Assembly: GCF_902635505.1 (NCBI RefSeq)
Contig: NC_045429.1
Coordinates: 160,912,997 to 160,976,996, forward strand
Origin: Sarcophilus harrisii
Taxonomy: Eukaryota > Chordata > Mammalia > Dasyuromorphia > Dasyuridae
Length of the DNA stretch: 64,000 nt
Reading direction: 5' to 3'
The position numbers were made by a program, and so were the translations under genes. Under the pieces are notes generated by a model, which worked only from the letters and a program-made list of their open reading frames with translations, ran no database searches and was not told the DNA's origin. Positions 33,296 through 44,144 of this stretch are shown piece after piece (within the stretch, counting starts at the first letter, position 1; each line of letters opens with the position of its first letter).

Positions 33296-34469
33296 TGTTG
33301 TCTCAAACTTTTCAGTTGAATATAGAACATAAAGAAAAGCTAAAATATATCCCAGAGAAGTGAAATCAGGATGACCTTTGGGTTCCAGGACAAATTAATA
33401 GAGATTATTCAGATAATAAAGGTAGAAGGGAAAATCCTTTCATGGAGCCATTAGAGTTAGAACAAAATGCTGACTAGAAATGTATATTTAATCATAGGGA
33501 ATAGGTTTGCACAATGTACATTTCTCAGTAGAAAAAAATAGATCAATGTGTTGTAGAATGTCACTGAAATTGGAAAGGAGAGGGCTATTTCAGAGCTGAG
33601 ACCAGCAATCTGATCACATGTGATGGGCTAAACTTTAGCCAGAAATAATCTCCCTAATGGGGTGGTCTTTGAATTTATTCCGTGTGAGAAGGATAAGGAA
33701 AAAAAAGTATTATAAAAAGACGGAGATGTAACCTTCTGACAGATGTCTGGAAAAGTTAAGCTTTACCTAAAGACTTGACCAGTCAGCAAGTATTTGAGTA
33801 ACTCCATCAAGTTCCTGTCATTGCCTTCTGCAAGTTTATCATGTCATGTCCCTCCTTGTGGCTTAGAATCTGAACCCCCAAGCAGAAATTCTGAAAAGAG
33901 CTCTTAGGCCTGGTTGTATACTATGTAAAATAAGTGTACTTTTTTAGGGGACCTTTCACCTTGTCGCTCACCTATTGCTTGAGTGATGATTGAAGTAAAG
34001 CAGGGATGCCTTAGATGCTTGTGAGACAAGTGATATACTTCTAGTGAATAGCACCCTGAAATCTTTTCAGGGTGTTCAAGGGTGGGACCTGCAAGAGGTT
34101 AACCTCAACTCAGCCAAACAACTCCTGAATGATTTTATTCTGGAATGAAGAAAAAAATGGGGCTAAATGTTTGTTTCATTTCATTGTTAACAATATCTAT
34201 TTTGTTTGCCCTTTTGCCATCCATGTTTTAAATAAATAGACTTAATGCTGAGCATTTGCGTCAGTAAGGTTTTTTGTTTGTTTTTGCTTTGTTTTGTTTT
34301 TCCTTCAGAGTAAATCTAGTCTTTGAAAGGTGCCAGGATGAAGGCTCATTGACCTACAAAAGAATTTCTTTTCTGGGGTTTCTTACAGTGCCTGCTGGGG
34401 GCCTATCCTCTACCTTCTTGAGAATGAGCTGAGAAATATATCTAAGGGTTGTGGATATAGGTGTGCCTT
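33296..34469. other. Unique sequence, possible conserved non-coding block
   Basis: I recognise no repeat in about 1.2 kb. The section 33540-33690 has a more balanced base composition, with CAATCTGATCACATGTGATG and a short palindrome around GCTAAACTTTAGC. Function unknown. A T/G-rich run lies at 34268-34301. Confidence 0.3.
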
Positions 34470-34688
34470 TCTTTAAGAAAATCTAATCTATTGATTTGTC
34501 TCCAATTTATCTTGTATATATCTTATTTGCACACAGTTTTTTTTTTTTTTAAACGGGGCTCCCTCTTTAGACTTTGAGCTCATTGAGAAAGTGACTTTTT
34601 TTTGCCTTTCCTTGAATCTCCAATGCTATGAGAATGCAAAATATTTATACACATAATAGGTATTTAATAAATGTTTGTTGACTGACTC
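34470..34688 (+). mobile_element. L2 3' end
   Basis: ATTTGTCTCCAATTTATCTTG, GACTTTGAGCTCATTGAGAA and the terminal GGTATTTAATAAATGTTTG with TTGACTGAC. Confidence 0.7.
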
Positions 34689-34701
34689 CCTCTCTACCCC
34701 A

Positions 34702-34880
34702 GTGGAAAGAATACTGGCTCCAAAGCAAAAGAATCTGACTTCAAGTCCTGCCTCTGACATATTACCTCTGTGATTTGAGACCAGCCCTTTAAATGTTCTG
34801 AAACTCAGTTTCCTCATCTGGCCAAGATGAGGGGCTGGAAAGATGACTTCTGAGAACAAAGAGATTATTCTATGACTCCC
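34702..34880 (+). mobile_element. tRNA-derived SINE
   Basis: GGAAAGAATACTGGCTCCAA, GACTTCAAGTCCTGCCTCTG and CAGTTTCCTCATCTGGCC, with the tail GGAAAGATGACTTCTGAG. Confidence 0.7.
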
Positions 34881-34909
34881 CATTCAATTGTTAAAATGAT
34901 ATATTAAAA

Positions 34910-35125
34910 CACGTGTTCTTGTGGATCATTTACCACTTTGGCAGTTTGGTGAAAACTATAGGAATATAGTTTGTGGAATAATACTTTTAAATGCATAAAG
35001 ATAAATATCAAGGACTACAGAGGAAACAAATTATATTAAATATAAAAATATTTTTATTATAACAATTATCAAAGTATTTTTAAAAACCAAGCTCATAGAT
35101 CCCAGGTTAAGAACCTATGTGAGAG
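34910..35125 (+). mobile_element. hAT-like non-autonomous DNA transposon, copy 2
   Basis: CACTTTGGCAGTTTGGTGAAA, AAACAAATTATATTAAATAT and, at the right end, CCAGGTTAAGAACC. It is homologous along its length to 22808-23000 and preserves the inverted terminal motif missing there. No open frame. Confidence 0.5.
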
Positions 35126-35787
35126 GATTGTGATTTATGTCACAGAACATTTTTGTTTTGAAAAAAAGAGAGTTCATTGGGCAACAGCCCTAAATAAATG
35201 CTTCTAGTGTGCATTCTAAATGAAATAATTAAAAAAATTGCAATCTATCCAACTTTTCAGACACTATCTTTTCCTCCACACAACAAACAGTCAATATTTC
35301 TTTCATGAATAGATAAATGAATGAATGCATGAATCAATGGAAAACAGAAACCTCACTGTCCTTGTTGCCCCTATGCCACATAGCTGTCTGATTCCAGTAC
35401 ATCTGGATCTTTTACTGTAAGACATTAAAACTGAGATTTTGGTGTCCTAACATGAACTGTTATGGGAGAGTCCCACCTGCTCCCATTTGAAAAAAATATC
35501 TGTTTATATTTACCTTGTATTTTAAACATTAATCATAGTTACTTGCCTGTGACCTCCCAAAGATTGACATTCTCCAGATTAGCTAATCTTTACATTGTAA
35601 AGGACAGAGAATTTAGCCCTACAGAGAAAAGATAGACATAACTACAAGATACATACATTACTTGAGGACAAAAGCAGAAAGCTAGATACACGAAAGAAGT
35701 ACCATAATGTAGGGGAAATAACTTTCTGCTTGCAGTTGGAAGGTTTGGATTTGGGTCCTATTCTCAATAAGATGCGATGCAAAAACC
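35126..35787. other. Unique sequence
   Basis: Nothing recognised. Confidence 0.4.
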
Positions 35788-35880
35788 TTTCCTCCCCTCT
35801 TTCCTTCCTCCTTTCCTTTCCTTTTCCTTTTCCCCTTCTCTTCCCCCTCTTGCTTTTCTCTCTATCTTCCTTCCCTCCTA
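35788..35880. repeat. Polypyrimidine tract
   Basis: CCTTT/TTCC-rich run on the plus strand. The overlapping short frame is low-complexity. Confidence 0.9.
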
Positions 35881-36487
35881 CCTATTCTGCAGGTTATGAC
35901 ATTGGTAAATTAGAATGTTAAAAATAAGATCACACAGGAATCTTTTTCTGAAAAAAAAGTTTCCTGTAAGAATGAGAGCCAGAAAGTCCACAGGGTCATA
36001 GATTTTAAGCTGAGATGCAAGAAAGAAAATACTAATGATAAACCATTAGTTTTATCATTTCTATGCAAAGTTAGCCATTTAAGAATCTATATGTTTATTC
36101 TTATTATTTCTAAAATGTTTTCATGGTACTAGGCCATGTCAGAGAGTTCAGACTCTGGGCACTAATACAGGTACTTTTGCTCTTTAGAAAACCTGATTAG
36201 ATTAAGGGAAATTAATACTTCTGGGTAAAAGTCCTGTTCAAATATAAATTTCCAATTATATGATATTTTCAATAGTAATGATATCTTTATAGTTAGACTT
36301 TTTGATCATGAGTCTCATTAAAATAAGAAAAATCATATAGTTGTCAGACTATTGAATTTTTTTGTTCATAATTGTATACTGTTAGACAAGATTAATGGAA
36401 AGATTAAGCATGAGAGTTAGTCTATAGCTACCATACTCAGAACAACATTGTAAATAGAAAAATCAGTTTTTATAGTCACTTATAAAA
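35881..36487. other. Unique sequence
   Basis: A short THER-SINE-like patch lies at 35990-36025 (GGGTCATAGATTTTAAGCTG). Otherwise nothing recognised. Confidence 0.35.
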
Positions 36488-36655
36488 AAGGATCATAGAT
36501 CTGGGACTGTAGAGATCAGCTTCTGTTTTACAGAGGAGGAAAGTGAAACTCAGATATGTTAAATTACTTGTTTAATGTCACTCAAATGACTGAAGCAGGA
36601 TTCAAACTAATAATTTTGGACTCCAATCCACTGCTTTTTCTATTGAGACATATAT
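36488..36655 (-). mobile_element. THER-type SINE
   Basis: GGATCATAGATCTGGGACTG, TTTTACAGAGGAGGAAAGTG and GCAGGATTCAAACTAATAAT, reversed core to head. Confidence 0.65.
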
Positions 36656-37084
36656 CCATTTGTGATAAGTATAGCTCAACATATCTCCTATCCCTTACTT
36701 CATCATTGCAAGTATTAAAAAAATGTAAATTGAGAAGCAGTTTTAGGACTTCAGAGAGTTATAATAGTTATAATCGTAATATAATGTAATGATATATTGA
36801 ATAGCAAATTTGCATATCAGCAGTGATATTTATTTGATTATGACCATTGTCCACATTTTTTTTCCTCTGATGTCTAATTGTATGGTGAAAGCAATCTATA
36901 ACCTCACAGTTGGGATCCCAGAGGCCTGCAAGCTTTCTCTGAACAAGAATCCCAATGCTACAATCAAGCAGATAAGTGGTATTCCAGACCTTGCTTGAAT
37001 ACTTCTGATTGGTTGTCCTTAGTTCTAGAAGAAGAAGACCAAAGGATTGAGTCAAAATAAGTGTGTCCAACTATGGCTGATCAG
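36656..37084. other. Unique sequence
   Basis: Nothing recognised. Minus-strand frames here are not gene-like. Confidence 0.4.
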
Positions 37085-38330
37085 ACCAAATTGTTTCTAT
37101 CACAGGTTGGGCACTAGTGAATAGAAGTTTACTACTTTATAGGCAGCCCTTCTACTTCTAAATAACTCTATTTTAAGAATTTTCTTCACTTCATGCTTAA
37201 ATTTGCCTATACAATTTCCATCTTACTGCTCCTAGATTTGCTCTTTGGAGTCAGATAGAGCAAATCTAATCCTTTCTACATATGACATACTCCAATATAA
37301 CTATCACATCCCCTTCCTACTATCCCTCATCCCCACTGCAAGACTATTTTTCTTTGTTAAATACTCAAAGTTCCTTCTATTGATCATGAGGCATTGATTT
37401 ACTTGCAATGGATTGCAAATGGATATTCTCCAGCTTATCAATGACTTTCCTAAAATGTGACATGCATGCAGAGGTGAATGCAATGCTCCAACTGAGTTCT
37501 GACTAGTGAGGACTAGCTCTTGGATCATAGTTTTTGGTTTTCATATCACACTGTTGACTTGTATTAAACTTGCAGCCTACTAAAACAGCAACTTCTGTGT
37601 TAGATGCATTGCTGGCGAGCCAAGTATTCATCATAGTGATGATGTATTAAAAAAAAAAAACCTAAATGGAGGACTTCACACACTTATCACTACTCATTTT
37701 CATATGATTAGATATTATTTGATTCTAAGTTATTAAGTCTTTTAGGATTAGTCTTAGCTTTGTGTCACTTGCAAATGTGATAAGCATGCTATTTATACTT
37801 TTTTTCCAAACTATTGATGAAATGTTAAATAGCACAGGGCCAAACACATCTCTGAGGCACTTTGCTTGGAATTTTTCCAAAGGGATATCAAACAATTAAT
37901 AATTGATTACTCTTTGGGTCTGATCATTGAATTAATTAAGAATCCAGCTGGATTTTTATTTGATACAAGCATGTGACACATCTTTTCAAGTACAATGTTA
38001 AAATCTAGGTAAATTAGAACTATAGCATTCCTATAATCAAGTCATGAAAGAAAATGAAATCAATCTTCTATAATTTCTTGATAAAGTTAAATTGGCTTTT
38101 TTTCAAAACTTTTTTTTTTAAATCTGGAAGTTATCACAATATTCCTTTAACAACATATCATAGAATTTTGCTAGAAAATCAAACTTTCCTATTCCTTACT
38201 ATCTTTGAAACATGATTTATAAAAGCACAGTGAAGGATACCAGTTCTTTCAATAACCTCAAATATAGTTTATTTGGACAAGGAACTTGTGCTTAGATCAT
38301 ACCTGGAAGGTTATTCAATAAATTTTTATG
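37085..38330 (-). mobile_element. CR1/L3 LINE fossil, about 1.2 kb
   Basis: The plus strand carries the antisense of a CR1-clade ORF2 reverse-transcriptase region in consistent order. TTACTGCTCCTAGATTTGCTC lies near 37223, GACTTTCCTAAAATGTGACA near 37442, CATATCACACTGTTGACTTG near 37543, TAGCTTTGTGTCACTTGCAA near 37757, CTCTGAGGCACTTTGCTTGG near 37850, ACTCTTTGGGTCTGATCATTG near 37909, and CAGTTCTTTCAATAACCTC near 38242. The downstream GTTAAAATCTAGGTAAATTAG (38002) corresponds to the RT segment around the LDFSKAFD motif in this clade. It is strongly decayed with no open frame. CR1 elements ceased activity early in mammals, so this is among the oldest repeats here. Confidence 0.8.
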
Positions 38331-39209
38331 TCTTGTCTGAAGGGACACAGTGGAGTTTCCAATTACACAATAAAGTCTCTACAATCCTAGATGAATTCCA
38401 ACTTTTAAGCTCATATAAATGAAAGAAGCGGGGGTATTTTGAGGGGGATTCTTCAAATTTTCTAGTAAGGTCTTAAAGTGGAAATGGGGGAAAAATCAAC
38501 CAGAAGAATCCTTTTATCTTCACTGATAGACTCCAATGCCACTCCCTCTCCCCATTTGATAGTTTGCAATTTGTAGGAGGAGGGATAACATGAAGGATAT
38601 GAAAAAAAGAAGACAAACAAGAGAGAGAATGAGGGAGAGATGGTAGGGATTGATCGTTCAGAGTTGGTGAAATGCTACAATTGTTCCTATTTCTTTTAGA
38701 AGAAATTGTAACAATTGCATTGATTAATTTATTAATGATCCCTAAAAGAGACTGTGGTTTCCAGGTGGTTATTTGTGTGTTTCTGTGTAGTCAGGATTGG
38801 GTTATTGTTGTGTAAGATCTCCAGATTTTTCAGAGCTGGGCCTCTCTGGTCAATATAACATCAATGCTAGCATTATACCATGTCATCTTTATAAAATTTT
38901 CATTGCTATTGGAAATAACACCACTAATTGCTTATAGAAACAAAGAGTACTTTTGTGTGTGAGTATTCTTAGAATAAAACCAGATAGAGTTACAATCCTT
39001 CAAACTGAATGGAGACTAGCTTGGTTTTAGTTTATGCCATTGGATTAAGGGTGGAGTAAACAAAATGTGACTTATGCAATTCTGATTCCTTTTAAAACAG
39101 AGGCATGTATTCCACAGGGATTCTAGTTCTTTTGTGTAATTGTCTAGCTTATGCTAAACCCGCATCTAGAAGTGATTCATTCACATCCAGGTTTTATAAG
39201 ATAGAAGAC
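38331..39209. other. Unique sequence
   Basis: Nothing recognised in about 0.9 kb. Around 38715-38745 there is an AT-rich TTGATTAATTTATTAATGA stretch resembling homeodomain sites. Confidence 0.3.
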
Positions 39210-39980
39210 TGATTTTATATAATTATCTGAGTACCTTCTATTGAAAACCCTGTATGACAGTTCTTGTAGTAGATCAAAGGACAAAGTCTTCACAAAGCTT
39301 AGCAGGGGAGATGAAATGGGTATCAAAAGAGTTTTGTTCCAAAATATAACATATAAGCAAAAGAAGAAAGGCAGGGAAAAAATGTCATTGCCAAAAAGAA
39401 AAAGATCAATTTCAGATTGAAGGATTAGAGAAGGCTTCGTGGAGAAGATAGCACTTATAACCTTGAAGAACAACTAAATATCAGAACAGTAAAATTGGGG
39501 GTAAGGAAATTCCAAGTGGAAGGGATAACATCAGTGAAATGCTAAAGCAAAGTATGGTTTCCAGGAACACTAGCATATAGTATGTATGGAGAGAAATCTT
39601 GGTAAATAAATCTGGAATAGTGGGTTGAGACAAAATTGTGAGGGATTTTGATTGACACATGAGGGATCATGGATTTTTATTTCATAAACAAATGGACCAC
39701 ATTGAAGATTCTGAGCAAAATGTTTACATAATCGGAATTCTTTTCTAGGAGTCTTTGCCTAGCATCTGTATAGGATGGATTTAAATTGGGAGGCAATGGA
39801 GACTGGGAGAAGAGTTATTTAATTCCTGAAGTCAAGTGATAAAAAGTGGTAATGAAGAAAAGGTTGTATATTCTTGAGTTATCGAGTAGGTAAAACATTA
39901 GAATCATAGGTTGAGATGCTAGATTAGGGGAAATGAGGAGGAAGAGATTATGAAAAAGGCAGAAAAAATAGCCATAATGG
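39210..39980 (-). mobile_element. L2/CR1-clade LINE fragment
   Basis: GAAGGCTTCGTGGAGAAGAT, AACCTTGAAGAACAACTAAA, GAGGGATTTTGATTGACACA and GAATTCTTTTCTAGGAGTC follow the reversed order of an L2-like 3' region related to 16380-17640, but more diverged. Subfamily uncertain. Confidence 0.5.
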
Positions 39981-40689
39981 TAGAAGGAAAACCAAGTCAG
40001 GTTTTTGGTTTTTGGTTAGGAACCAAAGAGAGAAAAATTTCAAGAAAATGAAAGGGCATATCTATTTAATGCACAAATGGCCTCAATCTGTAAAGCTATG
40101 AGATACCATCAATATTTAATTGGGCCTGTTTTGGATTGTTTTACCCATCAAGCTCCTAAAATCCATTAGTCTCAGAATGAGACTTTAGATTATTGCCCTG
40201 ACTTTGGGTTCCAGATCTATTAAATTTAGATCATTTAAGCTGACATCCTTTGGAAGCAAATTCACTTTGCAAAAGACTCTACAGAGTTGCAGTTTGATTT
40301 CTAAAAGTCTTCTTTTTCTTTTATAAAGAACAGTATTTAATGGGTGAAAATGTGTACCTCATGTGAAAAATCAATAATGGACAACTACAGAACAAAGCCA
40401 AATCAATTAAAAAGCGGGCAGCTATTGCTCATCCCTTGTTGGTGCTTCGGAATCCCTGCCAATTCTTAGGAAATTGGAACTGTATTTTTTATGGTTAAGC
40501 TTGCAATATTTAAACCTATAGAAGGAGGAAAACTTTTTTTTCAGTTTTGAATTCATTCACATCTTTATATTACATAATAATACTATTTATGTGAAATGAA
40601 ACTAATGATTCAGAGCGTCATCACTGTGAGGTAAGAGAAGTTTGAAGTCAAGATAACAGACTCATAGGATCATAGAGCTGAACCTGGAA
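39981..40689. other. Unique sequence, possible conserved non-coding block
   Basis: No repeat recognised. 40075-40500 is comparatively complex sequence with ATCAATATTTAATTGGGCC and AATCAATTAAAAAGCGGGC. A regulatory element is possible but unproven. Confidence 0.3.
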
Positions 40690-40935
40690 GGAAGGAAACA
40701 CATTTATTGAGTACCTAGTATGTACCAGACACTGTGCTCAGTGCTTTTTACAAATATTTCCTTATTTGATTATTACAGCAATCCTGGGACACAGGTGCTA
40801 GTTATTATCCCACTTTTTTAGGTAAAGAAATCAAAGCAGAAATTAAGTGACTTTGTCTAGCTCACACAGCTAGTAAGTATCTAAGGTCAAATTTAATTCA
40901 GGTCTTCTTGACTCCAAGCCCACTCACTACTTCAC
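40690..40935 (-). mobile_element. MIR/THER-like CORE-SINE, nearly full length
   Basis: TTTATTGAGTACCTAGTATG, CAATCCTGGGACACAGGTGC, CTCACACAGCTAGTAAGTAT and TTCAGGTCTTCTTGACTCC, reversed tail to head. Confidence 0.75.
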
Positions 40936-40939
40936 TATT

Positions 40940-41110
40940 GGGAAATAACTAATTTAGAGGTCATCTAATTCAGTTTTCTCATTTTATAGAAGATACTGAG
41001 GTTTAGAAAGGCTAATTGACTTGTTCAGATTTCCATAGCTAGTTAAGTAGCAGAATCTGGACCTATGCAAGCTTTCTGTCTTCAAATCTAGTTATTGTAG
41101 CAGAATGCCT
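40940..41110 (-). mobile_element. THER-type SINE
   Basis: GAGGTCATCTAATTCAGTTT, GATACTGAGGTTTAGAAAGG and CCATAGCTAGTTAAGTAGC, reversed. It abuts the SINE on its left. Confidence 0.65.
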
Positions 41111-41663
41111 TATAGTAATATGATCTCACAAGAATACAGTTTAGCCCTTCCACATCTCAGGGGGTTAGGGAGTGTGTAAAAAATCCACATAAATTTTTTT
41201 TGGCTCTCTCTTCCTACCAGAGAAGAAGTCTGAATTATTATGTTATTAAAAGATAAAATATGTTGGTGTTACACAATACTATACATATATTTTATTTACT
41301 TCTGAGTTTCTAAACTTTTTCTGTGTCATCTGCTAGCCTTTGCATGTTGTTTGTGACTTCTGCAAAACTCCTCTGCCCCCGCAAATTTTCATTTAATTTC
41401 TAATACTGACCCAAGATATACTGAAACCATGATGGGGAAAGTATGATAAGGAAGAGATAGCTGTACTTATTCTCTTTCTATCCCCATTATAGAAAAAATG
41501 AAACAAACAGAGAAGATAAACTAGAATTATAGTTTAAAGAATAAAAAAAGCTGTACAGGGCAAGCAGGTCCATTTAGGAGCCAGAGTTCTGACTGGAATA
41601 AAGAGGTCCTTAGTGAGCCATCTCACTGGTGTATGTTATGAATAGAAACAGGTTCTCAAGTGT
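41111..41663. other. Unique sequence
   Basis: Nothing recognised. Confidence 0.4.
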
Positions 41664-41945
41664 TGTGTCCTGCCTTCTACAGCCCCCAAGTTGGAATGAC
41701 AAAATGTACCATGCTTTCTTGAGTCCCCACGCCAGGGTGATTAAAATATTGTGTCCTGCTTTCTAGACCCCCCATGTTGGGGTGATAAAACATACCATCT
41801 TAATGGAGAAGTGATGAGGCAGGACTCTTGAGAATGATGGAAAATTTTCCATATTTCCACCATCCTCAGAATTCCTACCTCATCACTTCTCCACTAAGAT
41901 GGTATATTTTAATCACCCTGGTGTGGGGGCTCTAGAAAGCACGGT
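41664..41945. repeat. Long imperfect palindrome built from repeated ~45-bp units
   Basis: Arms 41757-41843 and 41854-41941 are reverse complements at roughly 83% by eye, separated by about 10 bp. The arms start with TGCTTTCTAGA and contain ATACCATCTTA and TGGAGAAGTGATGAGG. To the left, 41664-41756 holds two more diverged direct copies of the outer part of the arm (GTGTCCTGCCTTCTACAG; ATGCTTTCTTGAGTCCCC with AGGGTGATTAAAAT). As a single strand it would form a stable hairpin. I do not recognise it as a known family. It could be a foldback element or the scar of a template switch. Confidence 0.8.
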
Positions 41946-41964
41946 ATATTTTGTACTTGGAAGC

Positions 41965-42935
41965 CAATCTAGTGAGAGGTAATAAAGGTAAGAACTAGTC
42001 CATGTGAGGAGATTTACACATTTGAGTTACTGCAGAGATAGAATTGATAACATTTGACATCTGAATGTAGATGAGATTCCATTGATAAAACTATGTCTAT
42101 TTCTAATGTTAAGTCTTTTCCTTTTCCTCCCCTCCTCTTCCCTTTCCTTCTCTTCCTATTCCTCCCCTCTTTATACCTCCCCCTTTTATATTTAACAATT
42201 TTTGAATCATAAAGGGAAAAATCCAATTTGATTCAATTCAACAAATATTTGTTAAACATGGAGTAATATAAGTGTAAGGAAGAGGAGCAATGAAAGATAA
42301 TTCCATGGTTGCAAAACTGGGTGACTGGAAGAACAGTGGCATCTTTCACAGAATTAGGGAAATTAGGAAGAGATTATGGTGGTGGTGGTAAAGGGTGGGA
42401 CAGAGGGAAAGATAACCAGTTTGAAGTACCTGACATGCTGTTTGAAATATCCCAGCAACAAATGAGAATGGGGGTTCAAAAGAAACACTGGGCCTGGATT
42501 TATAGATATTGTAATAATCGGCATAAAGATGTTAATTAAACTCATGGATGCTGATGAGGATCAAGAGAGTATATAGAAAAAACAGAAGAGGGCCAAGGAC
42601 AGAATTTAGGGGAATACTCAGTGTTAGCAGATATGATGTGGATGATGAGCCAACAAAAAGAAAAGAAAGCCAGAGAAGTGAGTTATACAGGTAACAGAAG
42701 ACTCAAGAAAAAAGCAATATCAGAGAGAGAATAACCAGTTGGAGATGATAGTCAACAATGCCAAATATTGTAGGTGGGTCAAGAAGGAAAAAGACTGAGA
42801 AGAGATTATCAGAATGAATAATTAAGAGAACATGGATAATTTTGAAGAGAGATTCAATTGAGTAATGAGGATGGAAAACAGAATGCAAAGGGTGAAATGA
42901 GAAGAGAGGTGGAGTCAATGAGTGGAAAAAAGTAT
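41965..42935 (-). mobile_element. L2 fragment carrying a 196-bp insertion
   Basis: 41965-42076 and 42273-42935 are consecutive parts of a reversed L2. AGTGAGAGGTAATAAAGG lies before the insertion and GGTTGCAAAACTGGGTGACTGG just after it, then ATGCTGTTTGAAATATCCC and AGAAGAGGGCCAAGGACAG follow in L2 order. The 196-bp segment at 42077-42272 is foreign to L2 and identical to 43276-43471. Confidence 0.7.
42077..42272 (+). repeat. 196-bp perfect direct repeat, inserted copy
   Basis: Identical base for base to 43276-43471 by direct reading. It starts TTCCATTGATAAAACTATG and ends GGAGTAATATAAG. Flanks on both sides are L2, so this is probably the acceptor site. Confidence 0.95.
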
Positions 42936-42988
42936 TAAATCAGAAAATATTTTAACTAAAATGATAGTATATTCTAGACATTAAGCAC

Positions 42989-43036
42989 ATACACAGACAC
43001 ACAACATACAGACACACACACAGACACAGACACATT
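42989..43036. repeat. (CA)n-rich microsatellite
   Basis: ACACAGACAC units. Confidence 0.85.
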
Positions 43037-43084
43037 AAAGGGGAAAAGAATGTCGTCCCTCCCCAGTGAATAGATGAATGAATG

Positions 43085-43471
43085 ATAAATAAGTTATTAA
43101 ATGATTATCATGTGCCACTCAGGATACAAATAGGAAAGCAAGACAGTTACATTCCTATTCTCTAGGAGCTCTCAGTGTAACAATACGTATGGAAGGTCTT
43201 AGTTGCGAGTCAGCTGGCAAACCTAGAGGACATTAAAGTGTAATGGCAAGAAGATTATATCTTCTGTAATGTCATTTCCATTGATAAAACTATGTCTATT
43301 TCTAATGTTAAGTCTTTTCCTTTTCCTCCCCTCCTCTTCCCTTTCCTTCTCTTCCTATTCCTCCCCTCTTTATACCTCCCCCTTTTATATTTAACAATTT
43401 TTGAATCATAAAGGGAAAAATCCAATTTGATTCAATTCAACAAATATTTGTTAAACATGGAGTAATATAAG
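43085..43471 (-). mobile_element. Unclassified L2-tailed repeat, copy 3 (contains the donor 196-bp tract)
   Basis: TCATGTGCCACTCAGGATAC and AGGAAAGCAAGACAGTTAC are the L2-like tail. GGAAGGTCTTAGTTGCGAGTC and GTAATGTCATTTCCATTGAT correspond to the body in copies 1 and 2. Homology to those copies runs across the left border of the 196-bp tract (43276), which marks this as its original context. Beyond about 43330 the similarity is lost in a polypyrimidine run. Confidence 0.5.
43276..43471 (+). repeat. 196-bp perfect direct repeat, probable donor copy
   Basis: Identical to 42077-42272. Offset between copies is 1199 bp. Confidence 0.95.
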
Positions 43472-44144
43472 AAATAAATAAATCAATGTAGTCAAGGAAT
43501 TTGCATTTTATGTATTTTATTTTAATGAAATGACACTCAATAGCACCTTTCCTCACCCTAGTTATGGATAGATAAGGCATCATTACTCTTTTAGTTGATG
43601 TCATTTATTAAGTCCACAATTTAGGGACTTAATAACACAGGATAAAGGCATCCTGTTTTTCAGAGTCCCCTGGTTTTATTTCAATAAGTCATCTGACATG
43701 AGTAGTATGCTATTGGCAAATTTTATTCATGGAGACACTCATTTAACCTAATCAAGATGATCTGCATTTTCTCAGAGGACTGAGTCATTGCAAAGATTGA
43801 TCAGCAAAGATCAAATTCTACTTTGATTTTTTTTTTTTAACAAATCACCAGGCTAGGAATCAAAAGAGAAATGACTACTAATGAACAACAAAAATTGTAG
43901 ATAAAGTGAACTACTAATCTCATCCAGACCTACAGATTGGTCAAAAAATGGCTCTTAAAAGAAGATTATTGGTCCTTAAAACAAAGTGTAATCCTCTGAA
44001 GTGAGAAAAATTAAATTATCTACTCCTGTGGTAATAATGTACAGGTTCCCAGTATCACACAACTAGTTAATGACACTTGGAGTAGGGAAACAAAAAGAAA
44101 TATAAGCTTTAATTCCATCTCTTTATAATCTCTTCAGAAAAATA
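43472..44144. other. Unique sequence
   Basis: Nothing recognised. Confidence 0.4.

Noticed and set aside
34052-34074. Perfect 10-bp stem with 3-nt loop (CACCCTGAAA / TTTCAGGGTG)
   Set aside because: Looks like a bacterial terminator, but the window is animal DNA; an isolated short stem of this size is expected by chance.
37234-37267. 11-bp perfect inverted repeat (AGATTTGCTCT / AGAGCAAATCT)
   Set aside because: Lies in the CR1/L3 fossil, where the related pattern in other copies pairs only partly; probably chance.
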